A DNA stretch of 64,000 nucleotides from Clusia tigrina (GCA_920105625.2 OV050031.1:7357501-7421500), one strand, 5' to 3'. Numbered from the stretch's first letter, positions 44,795-56,584 are shown. Translations and numbers: made by a program. The notes: generated by a model not told the origin, from the letters alone.

Positions 44795-46500
44795 CCAGAA
44801 GTCTCTTCTATGCCTGCCAGAAGTCTCTTCTATGCCTGCCAGAAGTCTCTTCTATGCCTGCCAGAAGTCTGTTCTATGCCCGCCAGAAGTCTCTTCTATG
44901 CCTGCCAGAAGTCTGTTCTATGCCCGCCAGAAGTCTCTTCTATGCCTGCCAGAAGTCTCTTCTATGCCTGCCAGAAGTCTGTTCTATGCCCGCCAGAAGT
45001 CTCTTCTATGCCTGCCAGAAGTCTCTTCTATGCCTGCCAGAAATCTCTTCTATGCCTGCCAGAAGTCTCTTCTATGCCTGCCAGAAGTCTGTTCTATGCC
45101 CGCCAGAAGTCTCTTCTATGCCCGCCAGAAGTATGTTCTATGCCCGCCAGAAGTCTGTTCTATGCCCGCCAGAAGTCTCTTCTATGCCTGCCAGAAGTCT
45201 CTTCTATGCCTGCCAGAAGTCTCTTCTATGCCCGCCAGAAGGCTGTTCTATGCCCGCCAGAAGCCTCTTCTATGCCTGCCAGAAGTCTCTTCTATGCCTG
45301 CCAGAAGTCTCTTCTATGCCTGCCAGAAGTCTCTTCTATGCCTGCCAGAAGTCTCTTCTATGCCTGCCAGAAGTCTGTTCTATGCCCGCCAGAAGTCTCT
45401 TCTATGCCTGCCAGAAGTCTCTTCTATGCCCGCCAGAAGTCTCTTCTAAACCTGCCAGAAGTCTCTTCTATGCCTGCCAGAAGTCTCTTCTATGCCTGCC
45501 AGAAGTATGTTATATGCACAGCGCCAGAAGTCTGTTCTATGCCCGCCAGAAGTCTGTTCTATGCCCGCCAGAAGTCTGTTCTATGCCTGCCAGAAGTCTC
45601 TTCTATGCCTGCCAGAAGTCTCTTCTATGCCCGCCAGAAGTATGTTATATGCACAGCGCCAGAAGTCTGTTCTATGCCCGCCAGAAGTCTGTTCTATGCC
45701 CGCCAGAAGTCTGTTCTATGCCTGCCAGAAGTCTCTTCTATGCCCGCCAGAAATCTGTTCTATGCCCGCCAGAAGTCTCTTCTATGCCTGCCAGAAGTCT
45801 CTTCTATGCCCGCCAGAAGTCTGTTCTATGCCCGCCAGAAGTCTGTTCTATGCCTGCCAGAAGTCTCTTCTATGCCCGCCAGAAATCTGTTCTATGCCCG
45901 CCAGAAGTCTCTTCTATGCCTGCCAGAAATCTCTTCTATGCCTGCCAGAAGTCTCTTCTATGCCTGCCAGAAGTATGTTATATGCACAGCGCCAGAAGTC
46001 TGTTCTATGCCCGCCAGAAGTCTGTTCTATGCCCGCCAGAAGTCTGTTCTATGCCTGCCAGAAGTCTCTTCTATGCCCGCCAGAAATCTGTTCTATGCCC
46101 GCCAGAAGTCTCTTCTATGCCTGCCAGAAGTCTCTTCTATGCCCGCCAGAAGTCTGTTCTATGCCCGCCAGAAGTCTGTTCTATGCCCGCCAGAAGTCTC
46201 TTCTATGCCTGCCAGAAGTCTGTTCTATGCCCGCCAGAAGTCTCTTCTATGCCTGCCAGAAGTCTCTTCTATGCCCGCCAGAAGTCTCTTCTAAACCTGC
46301 CAGAAGTCTCTTCTATGCCTGCCAGAAGTCTCTTCTATGCCTGCCAGAAGTATGTTATATGCACAGCGCCAGAAGTCTGTTCTATGCCCGCCAGAAGTCT
46401 GTTCTATGCCCGCCAGAAGTCTGTTCTATGCCTGCCAGAAGTCTCTTCTATGCCTGCCAGAAGTCTGTTATATGCCCGCCACAGCGCCAGAAGTTTGTTC
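44795..46500 (+). repeat. 22-bp minisatellite, about 77 copies, open in three frames
   Basis: The unit reads CCAGAAGTCTCTTCTATGCC plus TG, with a common variant having GTTCTATGCCCG. The 22-bp unit has no stop codon in any plus-strand phase and is not a multiple of three, so all three forward frames stay open: 626 codons at 44764-46644, 502 at 44786-46294, and 205 and 339 in the third. All give a 22-residue period (SLFYACQKSLLCLPEVSSMP). The minus strand has stops in every frame. Variant units with TATGTTATATGCACAGCG occur at about 45506, 45641, 45974 and 46351, showing segmental duplications within the array. Translation is unproven and I regard it as non-coding. Confidence 0.95.
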
Positions 46501-49500
46501 TTCCCATTTGATGATAACAATGTTCAATTCAGTGTTATCCTGGGAGCATATTATCCCTTTTGTAATGCTGTTCCCTTTGTAAATTGTATTTTCATTGGTC
46601 CACTACCTTTTGGCTTTGTTAAGTACACTTTACCCAGTCCATGAAGCGCCTCTAATCTCCTGAATGGAATTCAGAAGGCTTTGGAAATTGAATTATGGCC
46701 CTGGTTCCTCTTTACAGCCCAGTCCGCACACAATGCCTTGGAGGGAGAGTTCCGGTCACATGTGGACAAAGCGATTTTTCATGTAGGCTCTATCCAGGAT
46801 CACCGCTGAGCACTTTCAAATAAATGTAAGTTATTTCTTCCACTATTGTGGAGGCATTACAAATTCATATTCTTTGCTGAAGTGGCCCTTTGAAGTGGAT
46901 TATAAATTAAACATGCCAAAATACAAATCTTGTCCAGCGCTATTAACTCCGGCGCACATTAATCATTTTTATGTTATTTCTCATTTCATTTTTTGTTTCG
47001 TCTCATTTTTTCCACTCCATTTGAGAGAAGGCGAGGCTGCTTTTGCCCGTACAATCGTGTTGTGTGCCGCCTATAAACAATGACAATATTCACAATGCCA
47101 CTCTGACCACAGCCAGAGATGCACTGACAATGCGAGAGGAGGTTCAGCGCTGGTGATGTATGAGAATTTTTATATTTTGCAGGTAAACAACGCTAAGTCA
47201 AAAAGTGGCCCGAACAAAACGAAAGAAAAAACGCATTTCTATGGGAGTGTTCTACTCGTACACAAGTGCAGAGAGTCCTTTGTGCGCAATGCCATACAAT
47301 TTGTGTGGTCCTTCAGAACGGTTGAGTGACGTGAATAAATTGGCATTTAATATTTGCAAATAAATATGTCGCTTTTTTACGAACTTCTCAACACAAGTTT
47401 GCGGTTCTAGTTGCCTTGATTTTTTGTTACTTTCTGCCACAAAATTGATACGAGCAACATTTCAAAAGTAAATTGCATTTCAAATTTGCGTATCCAGCAG
47501 GTACACGGGTGAGTGTGTCTCTTGTCCTTTGGAATTTTCCCAAAATACAACATTTGCATATGATAAACAAATAACCGAAACAAGCGGAGAGAAAAAAACC
47601 AACAAAAAAATATGAGCAAAAGGAAGAAAATAAGTAAAAAGTTTTATTAGATTTTAGTTATATGCTTAAAAATATGCAAAGGACACGCCAACAAGGAGAC
47701 CAACGTCAGAGCAGAACGTACTCTTGTACACAAGCAAAAAAAGCAACAAAAAAAAAACCAAAAACGAGTCGGAAAAAACTAAAAAGGAAAGGAAAATATT
47801 TGAAATTATTTTTGCATATATCAAACCGCACATTCCGCAGCAAGGAATGCTGAATTCGTGTACGCACAAACACAAAAACAAAGAGTACCGAAAACTTTTA
47901 AATTACATGCTGGGAAAGCAAGCAACAGAAAGCCAAAAAATAAATTTCCAAAAGGGAAAAACGGGAAAACGGAAAACCGTGCTGAGCAGTTTGCCAAATG
48001 TTTCCCTCGTTCACTTTTTGGCCGTGCCTTGTAATGCGAGTATGAAGTGGCGTTAGCAGGATATTAAATGCTAATTTGCTGTTGCTCGCACACACACTCA
48101 CTCACACCCAGTTGCATGCATTTCGGCATGCCCCAATCTGAGAGTCAAAGGCGCTTTGGTGGACTTTATGTTAATAATGTGCGGCACATGTGTTTTTGTG
48201 CAAGACCTGCTGTCAAAATGTTCTGTATTGGGCTGTGTTGCCACTGCCGCGCTGCTGTGTTGAGTTCTGATTGAATTTTCCGTAGTGACATTAAACACAG
48301 CTTAACATTTAAATCGAATTTGCTCGGAGCGGCTCCATAAGCCATTCCCGGTATCTGCTGCGAACATTTCCCACATGGCGCAGCAGCGTCCATAACCGAA
48401 TTTAGCACAACTTTCTTGCTCATAAATTAAAGCGTATGCAAATGTTCGACTGCATCTGCATGTGCGGGCCCGTTCGTACATGCTACGCACATGTGTCAGC
48501 AACTTGAAAGCCCTGCTAAATGCATGCCCACACTCATGCATACCTACTCGCCCCCCGCCCTCGCTCGCCCGCCCACTCATATCGCAAAGTTGCACATTAG
48601 CAAACTACAAAGAAAGGAAAAAAGTAGCGAGCGTAATTCCAAAGTGCAGACGACATAAGGGCAGGACTCTTGTTTGCCTGGCGTGTGAGTGTGAGTGGGA
48701 ATGCAAGGGTGTGTGTGTGTGAGTGGGAGTGAAAGGGAGTGTGTGTGTGTGAGTCTGCGTATGCATATTTCATGTGCTTTGCAGCGTTATTTTGTAAATA
48801 AAATATTAACTTTTATTGCTTTCTGCGTTAAGTGTTATCATCTGCGCCTCTGCTCGGGTGGAAAGCATGAAAGGAGTACCCAACGGGAATCGAAAGGGGT
48901 GGAGTCGCCGTGGCGTCAACGAGCAGCAGAGTTCAAGAGTGTTATCAGTCAATCGAAAGTTGAATTGAAGTGAGGCACGTGTTTGTGGGTGCGGCCTTGT
49001 GCTGCCGCTGTGCAATGTTTTCCTGCCTGCTGCTCAGTCACATCGTCACAGTTGGTCGCTTGCTGAAATTGTCACTTGGAAGTTATAATTCAAAATGGAA
49101 GTTTCAAAACTTTAAAGAGAATTGAATGAGTGGGCAACATTCTCGTTGAAGGCCTCAGTAGCCGGTACTCCTAATATTTGTATAAGTTTTAAGATTATAA
49201 CGAGAAACAATCTAGATTTCTATATCAAATATGAATCCACTGTTTGACGCAGATGACGGTATAACAGATGACTAGTCTTGGCCTCGATCAAAAGGTTCAA
49301 TGTATACTTCTGCCATGCTGAATTTAGGAATATTTGGAAAGCATAAACATCAATAAGTACTTCTAGTAATTGAGCCTCTTAAATGTGCTAAGGATACTCT
49401 TTCTGTGTTCAGCGGAGCCCAATTTTTTTACCGGTGCCCCATCCTCCATTTGCTATCCATGATCTTGTCGGTATACCAAACTGATTTTAAAGTATTTGAC

Positions 49501-49699
49501 ACTCACAACAGTGCTCACATTGGGACTCAAACAATTCACAGTTCCAGCTAATTCAGTATATATTGGTAGATATATTAGTATATAAATGTTTGACCGATGA
49601 TCTTGAGCAATCAACTGCTCTCAAAAGATATTCAACACAATTTTGCTCTAAAATTATTTCTAATGTAATCGTAGATAAAGACAATAAGGCTTGATGAGC
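46501..49699. other. Unique-looking island, no gene called
   Basis: It contains A-rich tracts near 47580-47800 that give Lys-rich frames, and GT tracts at 48705-48755. Frames of 60-110 codons occur in many phases without domains. A TACTCGTA octamer lies at 47253-47260. From about 49.1 kb the DNA is AT-rich spacer leading into a LINE. Confidence 0.45.
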
Positions 49700-51037
49700 T
49701 TAAATCTGAGTCCCCAATATACAGAACAACTTCTCAATTGTCTGCAGAACAGACACAAACACCTTTCTGCGGCTTCTTCTTACTCTTAGTCTGCTTTTGA
49801 CATTTAAGCTCTGCTTGGTGGTGATCTGCATCCCAAATAAGTAAAGTCCTACACTAGAAATATAGAATGCAACTGCTAGATTACGGTAGGTTATCATGGA
49901 AGCCGGTCTACAGGCCAACTCACTCAGACCACCATGGGTCCAATGTGATACCACCGCATAACACTGTACCTCTGATTTAGCCCTCAAACCATTTCGAAGC
50001 CCTAATAAAGCGCAGGATTTGTTGACATTCGCGCCGAACACTTCTGTAAGAGAATTAAAAGCGTATTTGCCTAAAGAGCCCGCACTTCTTTCAGCCAGAG
50101 CCGGGCACCTACAGAAGAGATATTCCGCAGACTCCTCCTCACTGCCACAGCTTCTGCAGTACTCATGAGAGAATACTCCCAGACTGAGAGCATGACTGCC
50201 AAATAGCCATACACCCAACCCAATAGCAATGACCAGTTATACAAGCCACGACCGTAGAGATATCTTCTCTCGACAGGGCAAGCAAGTCTCTAGATTTCCT
50301 CCTATTAAGCTCCGGCCACATTAGCCAAGTCGTTAAGCAAGTACCCTCGTGTACCCATAGGCCTCACGCACGACCCTATCCTTCAACATCAGTATACAAG
50401 AGGCAATTGGTATTCCAACGATTTCCCTAACCACGCTTGGTATAACAGATTAGAGACGACGCGGGCAAAGCATAGGGGCCTGGCAAGCTCTGTTGAGTTC
50501 GGCCGTAACCCGATAGCGGGTTGTTTCGCAGATTCTGCAATTAAGCCACGAAAGTAAGTAAGTAATTGGTATTCCAACCTCGCTTCCATCCGTGCATAAA
50601 GGAAGGTTGGTACCCCGTCTGGCCAACTCATCAGTCCTACAGTTCCCCTCAATAACCCTATGCCCCGGAACCCATATTAGGCGTACCGTGAAAACAGTGC
50701 TGATATCATTTAGGGCTACCCGGTAGTCCTGAGCAACCTTTAATTTCAGTGCCACAGAGTTCATTGACTTGATGGTCGCTTGGCTATCCGAGTAGATATT
50801 TATAATATTCTTTGTTACACCGTGTCTACTTAAGTAGACGACTACCTCCTTTAACGCTAGGACTCCTGCTTGATAAACACTGCAGTGGTGGGGGAGACGG
50901 ATCGAAAGCTCCAGTCCCAGTTCTTTTGAGACAACTCGAAAGCCGACTCTATCGTCAAGCTTGGATCCGTCGATGTAGAAATTCAGGTTCCCCCTTCTCC
51001 ATGGCATGAATGTTTGCCACTCTCTTCTAGACGGCAA
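49700..51037 (-). pseudogene. LINE RNase H domain and C-terminus, frameshifted
   Basis: A 195-codon frame (50450-51037) starts near MPSRREWQTFM and has FYIDGSKL (Asp), QAGVLALKE where the catalytic Glu is replaced by Gly, IYSDSQATIKS (Asp), WVPGHRVIEGNCRTDELARR (Asp). After frameshifts, the second frame (49700-50218) has YCRSCGSEEESAEYLFCRC, the C-terminal Cys/His block, then PALAER. It is 5'-truncated before the RNase H and is the better-preserved relative of the copy at 15.1 kb. Confidence 0.87.
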
Positions 51038-51104
51038 TTGCTAAGCTGATGAGCTTGCTAGGGAAGGCACAACATTAGCTAACCTTCAGGATAAAGTTGC
51101 ATTA

Positions 51105-51308
51105 CCAATGCCTTTAGCTACATGCAAATTGCTAATAGATGGGCACCATCTCGAAATTTCAAATGTCCGCTGGAAGCAGTTATCTTCTTGCCTAATAAGT
51201 AGGCAATCCTACCAGGAGTGGAACAGCGTTATAAATTGCTGTTCAAATTTAATAGGCAGGACTAAACAATGTGATACGGCTACTGACGGGTCATTGTTGA
51301 ATTGGTAG
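51105..51308 (+). pseudogene. LINE fragment after RNase H, opposite strand
   Basis: It reads MPLATCKLLIDGHHLEISNV and onward to a stop. It corresponds to the segment following RNase H (compare MPTATCKLMLEDKDVRDANG at 15.52 kb). It is head-to-head with the minus-strand LINE that starts at 51037, so an inversion or separate insertion lies at about 51.04-51.10 kb. Confidence 0.65.
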
Positions 51309-51603
51309 ACATGGCAGTAAACTGGGGGTACCTCATAATGACTGAATGATGAGGAATGAATGAATGAATGAATGAAATAAAGGAGGAAAATATATCTCGA
51401 CCAATTTGATATATTGTACTCCTCCTAGAAGCAAGTTCCGGGTAAGTCTTAAAAGTGGGCTTGGCAGTATATATAAACCACCTACACTTTGTATAAAGCT
51501 TACTCTTTTGATGGATCAGATATTAATGAAAAAATAAATGAAACAAAGAGGGAAGATGTACCTCGAGCAATTTGATATATTGACCTCATCCTGCAATTAC
51601 CTA
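51309..51603. other. Spacer with a short GAATGAAT run
   Basis: A tetranucleotide GAAT run lies at 51350-51376. Two partly similar halves share TATATTG.AC.CCTCCT and (T)CGA.CAATTTGATATATTG. No gene was seen. Confidence 0.5.
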
Positions 51604-51861
51604 TCAGGGGTCTTCTATTAGTCCCACAGTTCTAAGAAAACTTAACACTGAGTTGGGGTTCAATGCTCTAATGTCTCTGCCCTCGGGCCAGTAATGCCTC
51701 AGATATTTCTGCCTACTGCGAGCTAAGGGTTTGCAGTTCATTAGAAGGTGCTCTGGTGTTTCTTCCACACGTGTTTTCTGGTGAGAGTCCCAGTTTCATG
51801 AGGTGGCTTCTTAAACGACAGTGACCTGTTAGGTAACCTGTCAGAGTTTTTAAATTTTTGT
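51604..51861 (-). pseudogene. LINE C-terminal fragment
   Basis: The minus strand reads NLKTLTGYLTGHCRLRSHLM then, after a frameshift, VEETPEHLLMNCKPLARSRQ and onward to VLSFLRTVGLIEDP and a stop at 51604. This is the full C-terminal block (LTGHC...L...C, E.PEHLLxxC) of an RNase H-bearing LINE. Confidence 0.82.
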
Positions 51862-51873
51862 AGGAGGTTTCAA

Positions 51874-52121
51874 GATGTCGAGGAGGAGGAAACCGTTGAA
51901 TACCTCCTGTGTGGATGCATAGCTCAATATAGAAAAAGGTAGACTGAGCTTGGATTCCCTTTTCTTGACAATATTGAGAAGGTTTCCCGGCTGAAGCTAA
52001 TGAATGGTTTAAGGAGAATCCAGAGTTGTAAAAGAAAAGTTCCATTGGTGTCACAATGGACCTTAAAAAGGCATAAGTTAGTGTAAGGAGAGTCACTCAG
52101 CCTAATCTAACCTAACCTAGA
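51874..52121 (+). pseudogene. LINE C-terminal fragment and 3' tail
   Basis: The plus strand reads DVEEEETVEYLLCGCIAQYR, a stop, then MNGLRRIQ and VSQWTLKRHKLV to a stop at 52086. A tail CTAATCTAACCTAACCTAG with short tandem CTAAC follows. It is homologous to, but different from, the fragment just to its left, which lies on the other strand. The two abut within 13 bases. Confidence 0.78.
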
Positions 52122-54010
52122 GTTCTGCACGAACCGAAAAGTGTGGATGTCAACGGTACTAAATGCTGCCAGAGACCGTTATTGTGTCGTGGTGTTTCTC
52201 TAAGATACTGATACCTTTAAATATCTTCGCCTTTAAAGCCTCTGGATGACTCTTGCCTGTTCACTTGGGACTCTCGAATATGAAGTCTTACTGGCTACTT
52301 ATCAAGCCAATGACGTTTAATACCGGAACGGTTTAATGCAGTGTTTAAATAGGAACTCGAGTCGTGGTTTCTGTTCTTTACTCTCTGCTGCTTTCTCGGG
52401 TTTCCAACACCTTCCTTCGTGAAGTGTTCATGTCATTTAATATGCATAATTTGACTCATTCCCTGGCACCACTCTGCCAAATGCGCATAATTGAAAACAC
52501 AATTCAAACAGAAATTAAGCACGGTGCTGATAACGCAGCGCACTTCTACAACAGGCGCGCACGTTCGCTTATAATTAAAGTGAACAAATAAATCAGGCAA
52601 CCGCCCCGCGTGCCGCACGGGCGCCCATAAAAACTGAAATGCAAGTAACTTTTGCAATTTCAATTTTGGCAGTAATTTCCTTCAGCCACGCTGCAGAAAT
52701 TGCACATGCAACAATTGCCGCCCACGCGAAGAGCGGCGGCGTATTCGCTTCCATTAAATTAATTTCATGCAGAATTAAATAACGATTTAAATGCCATCCA
52801 GGCGGCAGTGGGACTACAATGCAAAAGCGCACAACACAAAGCAAAACAAGAACAACAACAATAATAATAATAATAACAGCAACAACAACAACAACAGCAG
52901 CAGCAGCGAGCATGATATACTTCAGGCAGAGCATTTTATGCTACTGAGGATGAGTGTTGGTGTGTCGCTGCGGTGGAGTGAGTGAGCAGGCATTTTATTA
53001 TTTCCACAAAGCAGCTGCAGTTAAAAATTTCGGTGAATGAGTGAATGCGGGTGTGCGTATGTGTATGTGTGTGTGTGTGTGTGTGTGTTAGCCGCAGGAT
53101 GTGGCACAATGGCAAACGTGGCATTGAAGCTCGCCGCACCCGCACACTCGCGCAAATATGTAAAATTAAACTCAATTACAAAGCGCCAAAAAGCATGCAA
53201 CATCAAATAACACATAACAATACTCGTTCGTGGCTTAAAAGTGCACCATTAAAAGTTGCCAGCGCTCCGAACAAGCCGGCAAAAAAGGCAAGCGAAACGA
53301 AACGAAACGCTGAACAGGAAGTCAAGCATAAAATTGCAGCAAACAAATTCGTAAATGAGTGAGGAGCCATGCTCCCGCTTCATGCCGCTGCTGCAACCGT
53401 TCGGAGGCATGAAGTGTGGCAAGTGCAGTGCATGAGAAGATGCCCGTATATGTGGCGCTGCCAGTTACTCATGTTGTTGTTCCTGCTGTTGTGGGTGTCC
53501 TTTGCTAAAAGCGTTAAGAACTCAACTGGCACTTTTTTCCTCACTCACTACACCACCGCCCGCACAAGTGAGCACTTATTTTTAGTGCTTCTTTCATATT
53601 TAATGAATCAGCTAACAAATTATGAACCGCTGAAAATTTTCATTTACTAATACCCGCATTGCTGAAATTGCACCGAAACACTTCATTGCATTTTTACTGC
53701 TCCTTTGCTGCTCGGCTCCTTTTTTGCTTCCTTTTTGCCAAGCCAGCGAAAAGACATAAAAATTTATTTAGCTGGTCGGTCGTTGACGCTGCGCTGCTTC
53801 TTGATTATTTTAATGATTTAACGGTGGTGTTCATGTACGTAGTTTTCATTGGTGTTGTTGTTGATGATGGCGGCACTTCTCTCGCTGTTCCTCACAATAC
53901 GAGCACACTAATTAAGTGTGTGGTAATTATGTTTAAAAGCAGAGCTTTAATGAGTGCATTAAACAATTAAACGCTGCAATAAATAGCAATTAAATTTATA
54001 TTGCTGATAT
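52122..54010. other. Unique-looking island, no gene called
   Basis: It holds AACAAT/AACAGC tracts near 52845-52910 (Asn/Ser-rich frames) and a GT tract at 53065-53088. Several frames of 60-113 codons have no domain. GC-richer like the other islands. Confidence 0.45.
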
Positions 54011-54340
54011 TGTTATGAAACTCAGTGGCGCTCATAGTTCGGATCACTGGATTGTGGGAAGAAATACTAAACACTCAATTTGGCGTTGATGAAACTTGTT
54101 TAATCCACAGCTATTCATTTGGAAAGTCATCAACAAACTTCAGTTTATTTCAACACTTTAACAAGTTTCACTTTTATTTCCGTCTGATGCTCTCAATTCA
54201 CAAGTGAACTGCACGTAATTGGGTGTAAATTGGTGTAAATCTCCCGGTTTAATAAGAGTGTGTTGCTTATTAGAATAATTGAGAGAGATTCATCGCTTAT
54301 GCCATATGGCAGGAGAGACGGGGACAATGTCACCACTGTA
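54011..54340 (-). repeat. LTR-like sequence flanked by ATAT
   Basis: It starts TGTTATGAAACTCAG and contains ATCACTGGATTGTGG (54043-54057), the shared LTR end motif of this window. It is bounded by ATAT at 54007-54010 and 54341-54344, matching the ATAT target duplication of the LTR at 32.8 kb. No internal region adjoins it. Its right side is flush with the broken end of the Jockey element. Confidence 0.6.
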
Positions 54341-55735
54341 ATATTGCATTGTGGCTATTGCTGGGAGCTCTTTTATCATTTGGCCCGTAATCAGATCACG
54401 CCCTGGAGATTTTTTGGCATTGAGTTCTTTGATAGCGTTTGTCAGCTCCTTTCTGGCAATCGAGATACCATTGACGCTAGGGATAGCATCAACCGCCGTT
54501 AGATAACGGTCGGAACTAGCAAGATTAGGGGTGAAAACTTGCTCCAAATGATTTGCGAATGCTATTCCCTTTTCTGCATCACTTCTTGCCCAGTTGCCGT
54601 TGGGAAGGCGTATTGGTGACTGCATTTGAATGGGTTTTTTCGAGTTTTTGGCCGTTCGCCATAGAGAATAGCTTGAGGCTTCTGTAGGACAGAGGGTCTC
54701 TACAAACTCGTGAAACTCGGAGGTTTCCTTTTCTTTTAGAAGGTGATGCAGTTTTTTAGTACATTCATTCAGTTTCTTCTTCAGAGAAGGTGATCTCTGC
54801 AATTGCCATTCTCTCCTAAGAGATCTCTTTTCGGAGAGGAGCTTCAGAATGTCTTGGGGAGTACACTCTTGTCGGGTTTGAGCTTTAGAACGTGGTGTAG
54901 CAATTTTTACTGTTTGGGATAGCAATTGAATGAAATTGGAAATAGCGGAGTTTATTTCCTGCTCAGACTTTAGGGAGGTCTTTTTTTCAAGATGTGAACT
55001 TATGAACATCTTATATTTAAGCCAGTCTGTATTCTTGTAGTCGAAACTACAACTCACGTTTTTCTGATAGGAGTTTTCAGAAAAGATAGTTATTATTGTG
55101 GGAGTGTGATCAGAGGACAGCTCCAGAGAGGAATGCACAAGAGAGTGTACATTATTTATACCTCTAGTGATGGCGAAGTCAATAAGATCTGGAATCTTCT
55201 GTTTGTCGGATGGCCAGTACGTAGGCTTACCATTGGACAAGACATTAAGACCAAGAGCATTTATCGCAGAGAAGAGTTTTCTGCCTTTGGGAGTTACTAA
55301 ACGTGAGCCCCAATGAGTATGTTTAGCATTAAAGTCTCCAGCAGCAATGAACTTAGCATCGAGAGTACTAAAGAATTTTTTGTATTGCTGCTCATCTATA
55401 TAAAACCTGGGTGGGCAATAGATGGATGATACTGTCAAGCCTTTGACGTATTCTTCGAGCTGAATAGTCGTCGCTTGTAGATAATCGGTACAGTATCCTT
55501 GCATTGGGAAATGCTTTATTCTATTCTTGATCAGAATGGCTGTACCACCACGTGCTTTGCCACCGGGGTGTTTGGTGTCATAAACTTTGTATCCCGCTAT
55601 CGGGAAACAATTTTTCTGAGTAAGGTGAGTTTCAGAAATTAGCATCAAATCTATTGAGTTATCGTTGAGAAATAGTTTGAGCTCATTTTTGTGCTGACTT
55701 ATGCCATTTGCATTCCAATGACAGATTTTCAGTGC
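54341..55735 (-). pseudogene. Jockey-clade LINE ORF2: endonuclease, reverse transcriptase missing
   Basis: Apurinic-type endonuclease of a Jockey-like non-LTR element, which nicks target DNA for reverse transcription. The frame can be followed from about 55735 (LKICHWNANGISQHKNELKL, in the end of the gag frame). Motifs are SETHLTQ, GGTAILIK, SIYCPPRF, AAGDFNAKHTHWGS, PTYWPSDKQKIPDLIDFAI and LSSDHTPTII. The linker reaches LNAKKSPGRDLITGQMIKEL, the segment just before the reverse transcriptase fingers, then the homology ends at about 54345 against an LTR-like sequence. The remaining residues to 54290 are read-through. Loss of the 3' part is unusual, since LINE copies are normally truncated at the 5' end. 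Confidence 0.9.
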
Positions 55736-56230
55736 GTTCGTGGTTTTGTTAATAGGGATTGCAATAGCATGTTCTGATTACGTATCATGTCTTGCATCAT
55801 ACTTTGCATTGAGTACATAAATTGCGTCATACTTGCGATGAACCTTTGTAAAGTCTTTTCAAGAGTACCCTCATCAGTTTTAGGGTTTACTGGTGGGGTA
55901 CCTTTGAGAATATTTGCGTAAGAAATACTTGAAGGCTGTGCTTCACTGGCAGAGATTTCACGCAAAACTGTTACGGGAGGAACAGTTTTAACTTGTTTTG
56001 GCTGAGCTGCAAATTTATTTTTTATATGAGCGTATACAGTGCAGCCTCTGTAGTTTGCAGTGTGATTTTCACCACAGTTGCTGCATTTTTTGACACTGGA
56101 GTCGTCTTTGGGCTTTGTGCAGTTTTGTGACATGTGGAGATCACCACATACGAGTGTTTTCTAGTGTGCCCAAATTCTTGGCAGTTCAGGCATTGAACTG
56201 GTCCAATTCGCTTGTGGGGTTCTTCTACAG
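55729..56230 (-). pseudogene. Jockey-clade LINE ORF1 (gag-like, zinc knuckles), frameshifted
   Basis: Nucleic-acid-binding protein of the same element. The open part (55729-56133) contains a CCHC knuckle KKCSNCGENHTANYRGC and a hydrophilic tail ending LLTKPRTH. Upstream, KRIGPVQCLNCQEFGHTRKH (about 56157-56215) is an earlier knuckle in another frame. Between them a small deletion joins HTRKHS to CGDLHMSQNC. Recognisable sequence stops near 56230, so the element is also 5'-truncated. Its last codons overlap the start of the ORF2 reading. Confidence 0.85.
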
Positions 56231-56584
56231 AGATTTTTCTATGTAGAAGATATAGATTATAATAATAATAATAAAATTCAACACAAAAGAATTGTACTGT
56301 TCAAGTATATTACTATAATTTATAAGATCGGACCAGTTAGAATAGAAGTAAACGGTCTGGCCCAATAACGTTTAAACAGTGCGTTCGAGTAGCAAGAAGA
56401 CAGAATTAGCTGCTGTATTGAAATATTCCTTGTCTACAAGTTGAAGTCGCAGGTACTTCGCTCTCATATCTATAACCATAGCTTAAATTAGGTTCCACTA
56501 GGTGAAGGAATATGCCACTCATAGACCTGTTTGGTTTCTGCCCATACCAAATGAGTATCCGTTTATGATTCGCGGGAGAATAGA
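56231..56584. other. No gene seen
   Basis: A TAATAATAATAATAA tract lies near 56255-56272; otherwise AT-rich sequence between two LINE relics. Confidence 0.45.

Noticed and set aside
44795..46500. CRISPR-like array (regular 22-bp repeats)
   Set aside because: Units are contiguous with no unique spacers, and the DNA is eukaryotic.
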